Source: an uncultured Oscillospiraceae bacterium (GTDB lineage: Bacteria > Bacillota > Clostridia > Oscillospirales > Oscillospiraceae). From it: a DNA stretch of 55,588 bases. The notes below the pieces were generated by a model. The model was not told where the DNA came from. It did not search any database and was given only the letters and a program-made list of their open reading frames with translations. The position numbers were made by a program, and so were the translations under genes. The stretch lies in the NCBI GenBank assembly GCA_900763995.1, contig CAAFMK010000036.1, forward strand, positions 1 to 55,588. The letters run 5' to 3'. This document shows positions 25,734 through 34,048 of the stretch, piece after piece (position 1 is the first letter of the stretch; each line of letters begins with the position of its first letter).

Positions 25734-27235
25734 AGCTCTATTTTGATCCTGCTCCCGCCCTGTGGCAGCCTGAGCGCTTCCACTACGCCGCCGAGCAGAT
25801 GATGCTCACCCTATTTCCCGGGGAAAAACCAGAATACCCTGCCCAGCCGCCCCATACAGTAGAGGAGGGGCTGTACACCCGGTTCACTCTGGAGCGAGCT
25901 GGCGATCGCGGGGTATTGACTGTCCATGTGGGGCAGGGTGAACAGCAGACCTGCGCTCAGTACACCTTTCCCGCCCAGGAACTGGAACAGGGGACGGAGC
26001 AGGTCTACCACACCATACAGTACACCCTGAAGCTGGCCTTTTACCAGGCGGGCACCGCCCTGCTGGGGAGACAGCCCCCCTGGGGTGCCCTCACCGGGGT
26101 GCGCCCGGTAAAACTGCCCACCCGGGCCATGGCGGCCGGGGCCACACCGGAGGAGGCACAGCACCAGCTGGAGGAGGAGTACCATGTCTCCCCCCAGAAG
26201 GCCCAGCTGGCTGTGGACTGTGCCAAGGCCAGTCTGGCGGCCCAGCAGTCTTTAAAGGACAAAGAGGTCTCCTTGTACATCGGCATCCCCTTTTGTCCCA
26301 CCCGCTGTGCCTACTGCTCCTTTGTCTGCGCCGATGTGGGCCGGACTTTAAAGCTGGTGCCCCCCTATCTGGACGCCCTGTTGGACGAGGTGGAGGGCAT
26401 CGCCCAGGTCATGGACAAAACCGGGCTGTCCATCCGCTCCTTTTACATTGGGGGCGGCACCCCCACCACTTTAAGTGCAGAGCAGATGGATCGGCTGCTG
26501 ACCCGGTGCAGACAGGTGCTCCCCCTGTCAAGCTGTACCGAGTACACGGTGGAGGCCGGCCGGCCAGATACCATCACCAGAGAAAAGCTGGAGGTGCTCA
26601 AGGCCCATGACATTGGCCGCATCTCCATCAATCCACAGACCATGGAAAACCCCGTTCTGGCCGCCATTGGCCGCCACCACACCGCTGAGGACATTCGGCA
26701 GGCCTATGATCTGGCCCGTCAGGTGGGCTTTTCCTGTATCAACATGGATCTCATCGCCGGACTCCCCCGGGACAGTGTGGCGGGCTTTTGCCGCTCCCTT
26801 GAGGAGGTGGTGGCCATGTCCCCGGAAAATATCACCGTCCACACCCTGGCTTTGAAACGGGGCTCCACCCTGATGGCACAGGGCGGCACCCTCCCCACCG
26901 GGGCGGATGTGGCCCAGATGCTGGACTTCTCCCGGCAGACCCTGTCTGCGCAGGGCTACCTGCCCTACTACCTGTACCGGCAAAAATATATGTCCGGCTC
27001 ACTGGAAAATGTGGGCTGGGCCAAGCCCGGTACCCAGAGCCTTTATAATATGGTTATGATGGAGGAGCTGCACACCGTCATCTCTCTGGGCGGCGGCGGG
27101 GTAACCAAGCTCATCGACCCCAAAAACGGAAAGCTGCTCCGTCTGTCCAATCCCAAATATCCCCATGACTACCTGTCCGCCAGGGAAAAGCTGGCCGGGC
27201 AGCGGCAGGCCATCGCCGCCTTTTATTCCCGCTAA
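25730..27235 (+). CDS. hemZ: HemZ-type radical SAM coproporphyrinogen dehydrogenase-like protein
   Basis: A 501-residue radical SAM protein. After an N-terminal domain with the HemZ signature PWGALTGVRPVKLPTR (around residue 120) comes the radical SAM core: IGIPFCPTRCAYCSF gives the CxxxCxxC iron-sulfur site, and YIGGGTPTTL follows. HemN-like proteins of this type are linked to oxygen-independent haem synthesis, but for the HemZ branch the role is not firmly proven. The frame is open to 25652 inside the previous gene. I place the start at the TTG at 25730, which overlaps the preceding TGA and follows GGGAGG by 11 bases. Confidence 0.85.
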   Translation: MKLYFDPAPALWQPERFHYAAEQMMLTLFPGEKPEYPAQPPHTVEEGLYTRFTLERAGDRGVLTVHVGQGEQQTCAQYTFPAQELEQGTEQVYHTIQYTLKLAFYQAGTALLGRQPPWGALTGVRPVKLPTRAMAAGATPEEAQHQLEEEYHVSPQKAQLAVDCAKASLAAQQSLKDKEVSLYIGIPFCPTRCAYCSFVCADVGRTLKLVPPYLDALLDEVEGIAQVMDKTGLSIRSFYIGGGTPTTLSAEQMDRLLTRCRQVLPLSSCTEYTVEAGRPDTITREKLEVLKAHDIGRISINPQTMENPVLAAIGRHHTAEDIRQAYDLARQVGFSCINMDLIAGLPRDSVAGFCRSLEEVVAMSPENITVHTLALKRGSTLMAQGGTLPTGADVAQMLDFSRQTLSAQGYLPYYLYRQKYMSGSLENVGWAKPGTQSLYNMVMMEELHTVISLGGGGVTKLIDPKNGKLLRLSNPKYPHDYLSAREKLAGQRQAIAAFYSR

Positions 27236-27269
27236 AATGGTATGGCGCACTGTGGAAAGGAGTATTTTT

Positions 27270-28208
27270 ATGGCTTATCAACTACAGGAGATCAACCGGC
27301 GCATCCAATCTGATGTGACAGAATTTCTGGCCGAGTGTGACCAGTCTTACGCCCAGCGTGTCTCGCTGGCCACAGACAAGATCCTATCCAATTTGGATAA
27401 CAGCCCCATTGTGCTGTTGTCCGGCCCATCTGGCTCAGGTAAGACCACCACAGCCATGAAAATCGCAGAGGAGCTCCAGCACCGGGGGGTCAATTCCCGG
27501 GCGGTGGCTATGGACAACTACTTCAAAACCCTCAACCGGAAAACCGCCCCCCGCACACCGGACGGTGACATAGACTACGAGTCCCCGTTGTGCATGGATA
27601 TGGATCTGCTGGATGAGCACTTCACCGCCCTGTCCAAGGGGGAGGAGATCCTCATTCCCAAGTTTGAGTTTGCCCGCCAGATGCGCAACGACACCATGGG
27701 CACCCCCATGAAGCTGGAGAAAAACGAGATCGCCATTTTCGAGGGTATCCACGCCCTGAATGACGACATTGCCGGCCGCCACCCTGAGGCCACCAAGCTC
27801 TACATCTCCGCCCACTCCAATGTGAACGAGGGGGCCATCCTCCGCTTTAAGGGCACCTGGATGCGGCTGACCCGCCGGGCGGTGCGGGACTACAGCTTCC
27901 GTGGCACTGAGGTGGCCCAGACCCTTGATATGTGGGCCAATGTCCGCCGGGGTGAGAAGCTGTACATCTCCCCTTACAAAAACCGGGCGGATATTATGTT
28001 TGACTCCTCCCTGCCCTATGAGGTCTCTGTGATGAAAAACTACGCCATCCCCATCCTCCAAAGTGTGCCAGAGGAGAACGAGCGCCACGATGAGATGCTT
28101 CAGCTGGTGGAGGCCTTCCAGTATTTTGAGGCCATTGACCCCGCTCTGGTGGCCAAGGACTCTCTGCTCCGGGAATTTATTGGGGGCGGGGGCTATAGCT
28201 ACCACTAA
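27270..28208 (+). CDS. Uridine kinase-like P-loop protein
   Basis: A 312-residue P-loop kinase with Walker A at SGPSGSGKTTT (about residue 52) and later MDNYF and IFEGIHALND blocks, which match the uridine kinase/phosphoribulokinase family. Related proteins in Clostridia carry a threonyl-tRNA-synthetase-like TGS domain in front of the kinase; here only about 45 residues precede the P-loop. The ATG at 27270 has GAAAGGAG in front. It follows hemZ by 34 bases, probably in the same operon. The true nucleoside substrate is unproven. Confidence 0.85.
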   Translation: MAYQLQEINRRIQSDVTEFLAECDQSYAQRVSLATDKILSNLDNSPIVLLSGPSGSGKTTTAMKIAEELQHRGVNSRAVAMDNYFKTLNRKTAPRTPDGDIDYESPLCMDMDLLDEHFTALSKGEEILIPKFEFARQMRNDTMGTPMKLEKNEIAIFEGIHALNDDIAGRHPEATKLYISAHSNVNEGAILRFKGTWMRLTRRAVRDYSFRGTEVAQTLDMWANVRRGEKLYISPYKNRADIMFDSSLPYEVSVMKNYAIPILQSVPEENERHDEMLQLVEAFQYFEAIDPALVAKDSLLREFIGGGGYSYH

Positions 28209-28242
28209 AAGGGGCCATACTGGAAGGGTGTGCCCCTCTTTC
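28207..28242 (+). terminator. Weak terminator-like hairpin after the kinase gene
   Basis: AAAGGGGC pairs with GCCCCTCTTT across a 16-base loop. The short stem and broken T run make this a tentative call. Confidence 0.4.
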
Positions 28243-28300
28243 CCCGACAGTATCTTCATCCCTGCTGTCTCTTTGCAGCAGCGTATTCGGAGTGATCGCT

Positions 28301-30169
28301 TTGACCTATCAACCCACCTATAACTCCCGTGACCTGCGCTATAAAAGCCCCTATGGGGCAGTGACCTCCGGCACGCAGGTGCGCCTGTCCCTCCGGCCCC
28401 CCAGGGCAGAGGGCTACTCCCGGGCCGTTTTGACAGCCCGGTTTGAGAGCTGGAACGACAAGACACTCACCCTGCCCATGACCTGGGAGGGCTTTGAGCT
28501 CAGTCAAGATGTGTTCACCGCCCACCTCGATACCAGTGACTACATGGGTCTGGTGTGGTACTCCTTCCGGCTGGAGCGGCTGGACGGGCGCAAGCAGGAG
28601 CTTGGCCCCTACCAGCTCACCGTCTACGACGGCAGCCAGACTGTCCCCAGCTGGTACGGCGAGGGGGTCACCTATCAGATTTTCCCTGACCGCTTCTGCC
28701 GCAGCCGTATCCCTGACCCCTCTGGTATGGTAGGGGGACGAACCGTGCATGAGAACTGGGAGGAGATGCCGGTATACCTGCCCGACTCCCACGGAGAGGT
28801 ACGCAACCGGGATTTCTTTGGGGGCGATTTTCCCAGCATTATAGCAAAGCTGGACTACCTCAAGGAGCTGGGGGTGGAGACCCTCTACTTCAACCCTATT
28901 TTCGAGGCCGCAGAAAACCACCGCTACGGCACCGCCGACTACAGCCGGGTAGACCCCATGCTGGGCACCAACGAGGACTTCTCCCGCCTGTGTGAGGAAG
29001 CCCACCGCCGGGGGATGCGGGTGATGCTGGACGGAGTGTTTAACCACACGGGCTTTGTCAGCCGATACTTCAATGGGGACGGGTTCTATCCTGAACAGGG
29101 GGCCAGCCAGAGCTGGGACTCCCCCTACCGCCCATGGTTCAACTTCATTGAGTGGCCCAGAAAGTATGAGAGCTGGTGGGGGATCTACTCCCTGCCCGCC
29201 GTCAATGAGGGCGACCCCAGCTACCGGGACTTTATCTTCGGCGGGGAGGACAGTGTGGTGCGCCGCTGGCTTCGGGCCGGGGCAGACGGCTGGCGGCTGG
29301 ATGTGGCCGACGAGCTGCCCGACGACTTTGTACATGGCATCCACCAGGCCGCCCGAGAGACCAAGGACGATGCCGTGGTCATCGGTGAGGTGTGGGAGGA
29401 CGGCTCTACCAAGGTGGCATATGGGGTGCGACGCAAGCATATCTTAGGGGGCCACTGTGACGGTCTGATGAACTACCCTTTGCGAAACGCCATCCTGTCC
29501 TTTTTCACCGGTGGGGGTGGGGAGCGCTTTGTGGAGGGGATGGAGACCATTCGAGAGAACTATCCCCCCTTCGCCTTCTACTCCGCCATGAACTCTCTGG
29601 ACACCCATGACACCCCCCGTTTCCTCACCCTGATGGGGGCCGAGGGGGAGTACCGGGAGCAGTCCAAGCAGTGGCGGGCCGACTTTCGCCTATCCCCCAA
29701 GCAGCTGCGCAGGGGCAAGGACTTGCTCCGGGCCGCCGCCCTGCTGCTGTTTTGTTTCCCCGGCTCGCCCACCATCTACTACGGGGACGAGGTGGGCATG
29801 GAGGGCTTTGAGGACCCCTTCAACCGCCAGACCTACCCCTGGGGCCGGGAGGATATGGAGCTGCTGGACTGGTACCGCAAGCTGGGCCAGCTGCGCACCA
29901 GGTATAAGGCCCTGCGCCGGGGCTCCATCCAGTATCTGTACGGCAAAGGGCCCCTGCTGTCCTTTACCCGGCAGGAGGGGGCGGAGCATCTGCTGTGCGC
30001 CTTCAATGCCAGCGGCACCCCCCAGACCATGGCGCTGGAGCTGGAGGAAGCGCCCCGTCTCATTCTGGGTCAGGCCGAGAGCAAACTGGATGAGGAGGGC
30101 TTTTTCCTCACCCTGCCGCCCCACGCCGGGGCACTGCTGGCCCTGGGCGATACCCCCTCTCCGCTTTAA
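28301..30169 (+). CDS. GH13 alpha-amylase/neopullulanase-type glycoside hydrolase
   Basis: A 622-residue cytoplasmic enzyme (no signal peptide). The N-terminal 120 residues look like a CBM34-type beta domain, followed by the catalytic barrel. All four GH13 regions are seen: DGVFNH, GWRLDVADE with the nucleophile Asp, VIGEVWED with the acid/base Glu, and LDTHDTPR with the third acid. This layout fits cyclomaltodextrinase, maltogenic amylase or neopullulanase acting on imported malto-oligosaccharides. The frame opens with GTG at 28292, but GGAG is 8 bases before a TTG at 28301, which I prefer. It ends next to the repeat at 30195. Confidence 0.9.
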   Translation: MTYQPTYNSRDLRYKSPYGAVTSGTQVRLSLRPPRAEGYSRAVLTARFESWNDKTLTLPMTWEGFELSQDVFTAHLDTSDYMGLVWYSFRLERLDGRKQELGPYQLTVYDGSQTVPSWYGEGVTYQIFPDRFCRSRIPDPSGMVGGRTVHENWEEMPVYLPDSHGEVRNRDFFGGDFPSIIAKLDYLKELGVETLYFNPIFEAAENHRYGTADYSRVDPMLGTNEDFSRLCEEAHRRGMRVMLDGVFNHTGFVSRYFNGDGFYPEQGASQSWDSPYRPWFNFIEWPRKYESWWGIYSLPAVNEGDPSYRDFIFGGEDSVVRRWLRAGADGWRLDVADELPDDFVHGIHQAARETKDDAVVIGEVWEDGSTKVAYGVRRKHILGGHCDGLMNYPLRNAILSFFTGGGGERFVEGMETIRENYPPFAFYSAMNSLDTHDTPRFLTLMGAEGEYREQSKQWRADFRLSPKQLRRGKDLLRAAALLLFCFPGSPTIYYGDEVGMEGFEDPFNRQTYPWGREDMELLDWYRKLGQLRTRYKALRRGSIQYLYGKGPLLSFTRQEGAEHLLCAFNASGTPQTMALELEEAPRLILGQAESKLDEEGFFLTLPPHAGALLALGDTPSPL

Positions 30170-30194
30170 TAGCTGAATATAAAACATGGCAGCT

Positions 30195-30389
30195 TGTCGA
30201 AAAAAGCCCTCCTGCAAGGAGTTCCATCATCCGTAGATGATGGAATAAAATTTAAGCCTGTCATTTCCAGGGACATGCGCCTTGGAAATGACACTTCTCA
30301 CGAAATTTTTGAGGACAATTTCCCAAGAAATCGAGTTAAAAATTTCGTGCAGTCCAACTCGAAAAAGTGGCTTTGCCACTTTTTCGACA
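30195..30389. repeat. Structured MITE-like repeat with terminal inverted repeats
   Basis: A 195-base AT-rich element lies between the convergent amylase and Gx genes. Its ends are inverted (TGTCGAAAAA at the left, TTTTTCGACA at the right). Inside are several hairpins: CCATCATC/GATGATGG at about 30223-30243, TGTCATTTCC/GGAAATGACA at 30260-30293, CACGAAATTTTT/AAAAATTTCGTG at 30299-30349, and CGAAAAAGTGG/CCACTTTTTCG at 30360-30386. Its right end recurs at positions 1-31 of the window. No ORF and no clear target-site duplication are visible. It looks like a non-autonomous mobile or extragenic palindromic element. Confidence 0.75.
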
Positions 30390-30396
30390 GTCTCAT

Positions 30397-30433
30397 GGGT
30401 CACCTGAGTTTCAGGTGACCCACTATTTTTTTA
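30397..30433. terminator. Terminator of the amylase gene, overlapping the end of the Gx gene
   Basis: A perfect 11-base-pair stem, GGGTCACCTGA with TCAGGTGACCC (30397-30421), is followed on the plus strand by ACTATTTTTTT. It directly abuts the stop of the minus-strand gene. Confidence 0.85.
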
Positions 30434-30935
30434 CCTGATCCAGTTGTTTCAGCAGGGCCTGCGCCGCAACCCCGGTAAAGAGTCCGGCAACCACTCCCGC
30501 AATAAGCAAATAGGGGAGATAGGCCAGTACCGCCCAGGTTTTCATCATGGCGGCGGCGGCCAGCAGCTGTCCAATATTATGAAATACCCCGGATACCGGA
30601 CTGCACAGCCAGATCTGCTCTCTGGTCATCAGCTTTTTGAGCAGACACAGCACGCACCAGCTGAGCATACCCCCCGCTGCGCTGTATAGAAGTGTCATTA
30701 TCTGCCCGGAAAACACGGCACCCAGAAACATTCTGGCCCACAAAATGAGAAAAGCATCCCCAGGCCCCATAGAAAAGACCGCATACACCGTGACGATGTT
30801 GGCAAGTCCCAGCTTAATACCAGGCACCACAGTGACCACGGGCAACTGGGCCTCCACCATAAAGATGGTCAGGGCGATGGCGGTGAGCAGGGCCAGCCGG
30901 GTAATGCGTCTGGCCCCCTTAACCGGCCACCCCAT
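30423..30935 (-). CDS. Gx transporter / EetB-like membrane protein
   Basis: A 170-residue membrane protein of the family once named heptaprenyl diphosphate synthase component I. It has 5-6 hydrophobic helices and the family signature VVPGIKLGLANIVTVYA (about residues 36-52). In Listeria the homologue EetB is needed for flavin-based extracellular electron transfer, and it is found beside a NusG-II protein (EetA) and an ApbE-type FMN transferase, exactly as here. The start overlaps the end of the NusG-II gene by 17 bases. A role in moving flavin or quinone-related substrate is inferred from context. Confidence 0.8.
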   Translation of the reverse strand: MGWPVKGARRITRLALLTAIALTIFMVEAQLPVVTVVPGIKLGLANIVTVYAVFSMGPGDAFLILWARMFLGAVFSGQIMTLLYSAAGGMLSWCVLCLLKKLMTREQIWLCSPVSGVFHNIGQLLAAAAMMKTWAVLAYLPYLLIAGVVAGLFTGVAAQALLKQLDQVKK

Positions 30936-31293
30936 CCAGCTCGCCCCCTCCCCCTGTAATTTCGATCATAACCTTGTGGGGGAGGCATACAATAGGGACG
31001 GTTCCATCTGAAATAAAGCCCTGATGGACACACACCTGATCGGGGCAGTCCGCCCCGCTGATCCGAATGCGCCCCGGCTCCACCAAAATGGTATTGGAAC
31101 CAGTTTCCCCCTCCACCACAAAGGAGTAGGGCTCCTCTACCTCGTCCAGCCTGATCTCCCGCAGCAGCTGCCCAGCTTGGGTGATGCGGGCCACAGGGGA
31201 TGGGGTGTCCTTTCTGGTCATCAGGATGGCCGCAAACGACACCCCTACCACCAGAAGGAGCAGGGCCACCGTCCATTTTGTCCCTTTGTTCAC
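30919..31293 (-). CDS. NusG domain II protein, EetA-like
   Basis: A 124-residue protein with an N-terminal membrane anchor (about residues 8-25) and an extracytoplasmic NusG-II-like beta domain; the block SGADCPDQVCVHQGFIS followed by IVCLPHKVMIEI is characteristic. It starts at GTG inside the stop of the ApbE gene (4-base overlap) and overlaps the Gx gene at its end, so all three are translationally coupled. Despite the name it is not a transcription factor. The EetA comparison is by family and gene order. Confidence 0.82.
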   Translation of the reverse strand: MNKGTKWTVALLLLVVGVSFAAILMTRKDTPSPVARITQAGQLLREIRLDEVEEPYSFVVEGETGSNTILVEPGRIRISGADCPDQVCVHQGFISDGTVPIVCLPHKVMIEITGGGGELDGVAG

Positions 31294-32339
31294 TGCAGCA
31301 CCTTCACTTTCCCACTGTGTTCCTGTGCAGGGGAGAACTGTTCCTCCAGCCCGGGGGTGAGGTAGATCTCCCCCTCATCGGTGATAAAAAGGGCCTGAAA
31401 ATCAAGCTCTGGGTGATCTCTCCAGAACTGCGTGCCCTCCTCCAGCCCCATCACAAACAGGGCGGTGGACAGCCCGTCACAGGTGAGGGCCGACGGGCTG
31501 ACCACTGTAACCAAGGCCAGCCCGCTCCGGGCGGGGGCGGCGGTATCCGGGTCTATGATGTGCCAATAGGTCTGCCCATTCTCCTCAAAAAACCGCTGGT
31601 AGCCCCCAGAGGTGCCCACCGCCAGATCTGCAAGCTCCAGCACCCCCAGATAGTCCCGCCGCCCAAAGGGGTCTTGTATCCCGATCCGCCAGGGTGTGCC
31701 ATCCGGCTTGGTGCCAATGGTCACAATGGTGCTCTGGCCCAGATCCAGCAGTGCGGAGGTGACCCCCTGTTCCTTTAACGCTGGCACCAGCACATCCCCC
31801 GCATAGCCCTTAGCCACCGCCCCCAGATCCAGCTGCATGGGTTCAGGCAGGCGTGCCCCGGTGTCGGAGAGCTCCAACATGGTATAGTCGATGTGTTCTG
31901 CCAGCTCTGCCAGCTCCTGGGGTGGGGGCACCCGGTAGTTTTTGGAGAGGAAGCCCCATGCCTCAAGGGCTGGGTAGGTGGTGAGATCCAGCGCGCCCCT
32001 AGTCTGCTGGCACAGGGCCAGACTGTCCTTTAGCAAGGGGAGCAGCTGGGGCAGCTCCACCCACTGCCCGCCGCTGTGGTTAAGGGCATAAATGGGGCTG
32101 TCCTCTCTGGTGGCAGACATCTCCTGTTCAAGGGCGTAGACCTGCTCCACCGCACTGTTGAGCGCCTGTGTCCCGTCCTGCTTTTCCGGGGGATAGATGG
32201 TCAGATTCATCACAGTGTCCATGGCAAAAATGGTGCTCTGGGCAGGTTCTGTCTGTTTTTGGCAGCCTGTAACCAGCAGCAGGGTGACCAGCAGCGCTGT
32301 CAGCAGGCCAGCGGGGACGGGGCGTTGGATTTTTCTCAT
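31290..32339 (-). CDS. apbE: FAD:protein FMN transferase (ApbE/FmnB-like lipoprotein)
   Basis: Attaches FMN covalently to Ser/Thr of exported proteins. The 349-residue product begins with a lipoprotein signal whose lipobox is LLVTGC, placing it on the outer face of the membrane. ApbE blocks include FAMDTVMNL, then LDLGAVAKGYAGD (FAD-binding), LLDLGQS and the C-terminal VVSPSALTCDGLSTALFVMG with the metal-binding aspartate. AAAAGGAGG lies about 9 bases before the ATG at 32339. It heads the ApbE-NusG-II-Gx set. No obvious flavinylated target (FMN-binding domain protein) is in the window. Confidence 0.92.
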   Translation of the reverse strand: MRKIQRPVPAGLLTALLVTLLLVTGCQKQTEPAQSTIFAMDTVMNLTIYPPEKQDGTQALNSAVEQVYALEQEMSATREDSPIYALNHSGGQWVELPQLLPLLKDSLALCQQTRGALDLTTYPALEAWGFLSKNYRVPPPQELAELAEHIDYTMLELSDTGARLPEPMQLDLGAVAKGYAGDVLVPALKEQGVTSALLDLGQSTIVTIGTKPDGTPWRIGIQDPFGRRDYLGVLELADLAVGTSGGYQRFFEENGQTYWHIIDPDTAAPARSGLALVTVVSPSALTCDGLSTALFVMGLEEGTQFWRDHPELDFQALFITDEGEIYLTPGLEEQFSPAQEHSGKVKVLQ

Positions 32340-32368
32340 GGGGTGGGCCTCCTTTTGTTTCCGCACGG

Positions 32369-32611
32369 TTATCGGACTTCCCGATACATGGCCGCCGCAT
32401 CGGCCTTGCCCACATTGTCGGCCACCACCAGCACCTCCACCTTGACGGTGTTGGTACCAAATTTCAGCTCCAGCTCATCCCCCACCTTCACATCATAGCT
32501 GGCCTTTACAGGCCGGCCATTGGCGGTGACACGGGCGTTGTCACAGGCCTCGTTGGCCACAGTGCGGCGCTTGATGAGCCGGGAAACCTTTAACCATTTA
32601 TCCAGTCGCAT
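32369..32611 (-). CDS. rqcP: S4-domain ribosome quality-control protein RqcP
   Basis: An 80-residue S4 RNA-binding protein (YabO/HslR type) with MRLDKWLKVSRLIKRRT at the start and ANGRPVKASYDVKVGD following. RqcP works with RqcH on stalled 50S subunits to add alanine tails. AGGAGG precedes the ATG at 32611; an upstream in-frame extension lacks a ribosome site. In Bacillus the gene sits after yabN (mazG) as it nearly does here, with HU inserted between. Confidence 0.93.
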   Translation of the reverse strand: MRLDKWLKVSRLIKRRTVANEACDNARVTANGRPVKASYDVKVGDELELKFGTNTVKVEVLVVADNVGKADAAAMYREVR

Positions 32612-32678
32612 GGATCGTTCCTCCTTGTGTGAAATAAGCGGGGACACTGTGGCACAGCATCCCCGCTTCATCTTAAAC

Positions 32679-32954
32679 TTACTTGGACACAGCGTCCTTC
32701 AAAGCCTTGCCGGCCTTAAACACCGGGGCCTTAGAGGCAGGAATGGGAATGGGCTCCTGGCTCTTGGGGTTGCGGCCCATCCGCTCTGCGCGCTTTTTCA
32801 CCTCAAAGGAGCCAAAGCCCACCAGCTGAACCTTCTCCTCTCTCTGGAGTGCCTCAGTAATGGTCTCGACCATTGCGGTGATGGCGGCCTCAGTGTCCTT
32901 CTTGGACAGCTCGGCCTTTTCTGCCACAGCAGCGATCAATTCATTCTTATTCAT
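32679..32954 (-). CDS. hup: HU-type nucleoid protein
   Basis: A 91-residue DNA-bending protein that coats the chromosome. It begins MNKNELIAAVAEKAELSKKD and contains the GFGSFEVKKRAERMGRNP beta-arm start and the PAFKAGKALKDAV-like C-terminal block (here PVFKAGKALKDAV). AGGAGG is 8-9 bases before the ATG at 32954. It lies between rqcP and mazG; a possible -10 box (TATAAT at 33008-33013, minus strand) is present but its -35 box is weak. Confidence 0.96.
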   Translation of the reverse strand: MNKNELIAAVAEKAELSKKDTEAAITAMVETITEALQREEKVQLVGFGSFEVKKRAERMGRNPKSQEPIPIPASKAPVFKAGKALKDAVSK

Positions 32955-33181
32955 AGTTATTCTCCTCCTGTGCATATCTGGCAGCGTTGGGATTGGGGCT
33001 GCCGCCCATTATATACTTAAGGCAAAACTGCATCCTTGTGGGAGGGACAAGCTGCTCAGAAAGATATTATCAGAAGGGGAGTTTGCTTATAGCTCTGACT
33101 GGTCATAAATGATTTCCCAATTTATCACACAAATCTCCCACAAAACTTGAAAAGCATACTTGTGCAATCCTGCCTTGAAGC

Positions 33182-33997
33182 CTAATTACAAGCTGTGTTC
33201 TCTCCTTGGCCAGTGCGCTCCTCATCCTTGGCTTGCTGCCACAGCTGCTCCAGCCGGGGCACATCCATCTGGGACAAGGGAGCCTGGGCCAGCTCCTCCA
33301 CCCGGCCAAACCGGCGGATAAACTTCTCGCAGGCCCTCTGCAGGGCCTCCTCACCGCTCACCCCGGCAAATCGCCCCACCTTGACTGCGGCAAACAGCAG
33401 GTCACCCAGCTCCTCTGACACATTGGTATTGTGTTCCACCGCCTGGCGCAGCTCAAAGAGCTCCTCAGTGAGTTTATCCAGGGCGGGGGCCACATCCTGC
33501 CAGTCAAAGCCAGCCTTTTGGGCCTTACTCTGGATCTTCTCTGCCCGCACCAGGGCGGGGAGGGCATGGGCCACACTTTCCATGGCCTCTTTTGTGGTAC
33601 GCTGGCCCTTTTCCTGTCGCTTCTGCTCATCCCAGGTGGACAGGGCTCCCTGACTATCCTGTGCAGAACGGGAACCAAATACGTGGGGGTGGCGGAACAC
33701 CAGCTTTTGGCTGATCCCATCCACCACATCTGCAAAGGTAAACGCCCCGGCCTCCTGGGCCATACAGGCGTGGAACACCACCTGGAGTAGAACATCCCCC
33801 AGCTCCTCTTTCAGATTGCTCATATCGTTGTGGTCAATGGCATCCGCAGCCTCATAGGCCTCCTCCAGCATATTCTGCCGAATGGACTGGTGGGTCTGCT
33901 CCCGATCCCAGGGGCACCCCTTGGGAGAGCGGAGGATCTCCATAATGCGCAGCAGATCCTCCATGCTGTAATTGGTGTTACTCTGAAAATTTACCAC
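33182..33997 (-). CDS. mazG: Nucleoside triphosphate pyrophosphohydrolase MazG
   Basis: House-cleaning NTP pyrophosphatase. In 271 residues two MazG domains are seen: the first with RSPKGCPWDREQTHQSI, EEAYEA and EELGDVLLQVVFHA, the second with EELFEL and EELGDLLFAAV. The start is a GTG at 33997 behind GGAAG. In Bacillus the matching gene (yabN) has an extra N-terminal methylase domain, absent here. It lies 51 bases downstream of the YabM-like flippase gene in one operon. Confidence 0.95.
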   Translation of the reverse strand: MVNFQSNTNYSMEDLLRIMEILRSPKGCPWDREQTHQSIRQNMLEEAYEAADAIDHNDMSNLKEELGDVLLQVVFHACMAQEAGAFTFADVVDGISQKLVFRHPHVFGSRSAQDSQGALSTWDEQKRQEKGQRTTKEAMESVAHALPALVRAEKIQSKAQKAGFDWQDVAPALDKLTEELFELRQAVEHNTNVSEELGDLLFAAVKVGRFAGVSGEEALQRACEKFIRRFGRVEELAQAPLSQMDVPRLEQLWQQAKDEERTGQGENTACN

Positions 33998-34048
33998 AGT
34001 TTATCTTCCTTATCAAGCCATTTTTATCTTTTTTGGGGGAAATGTGAA

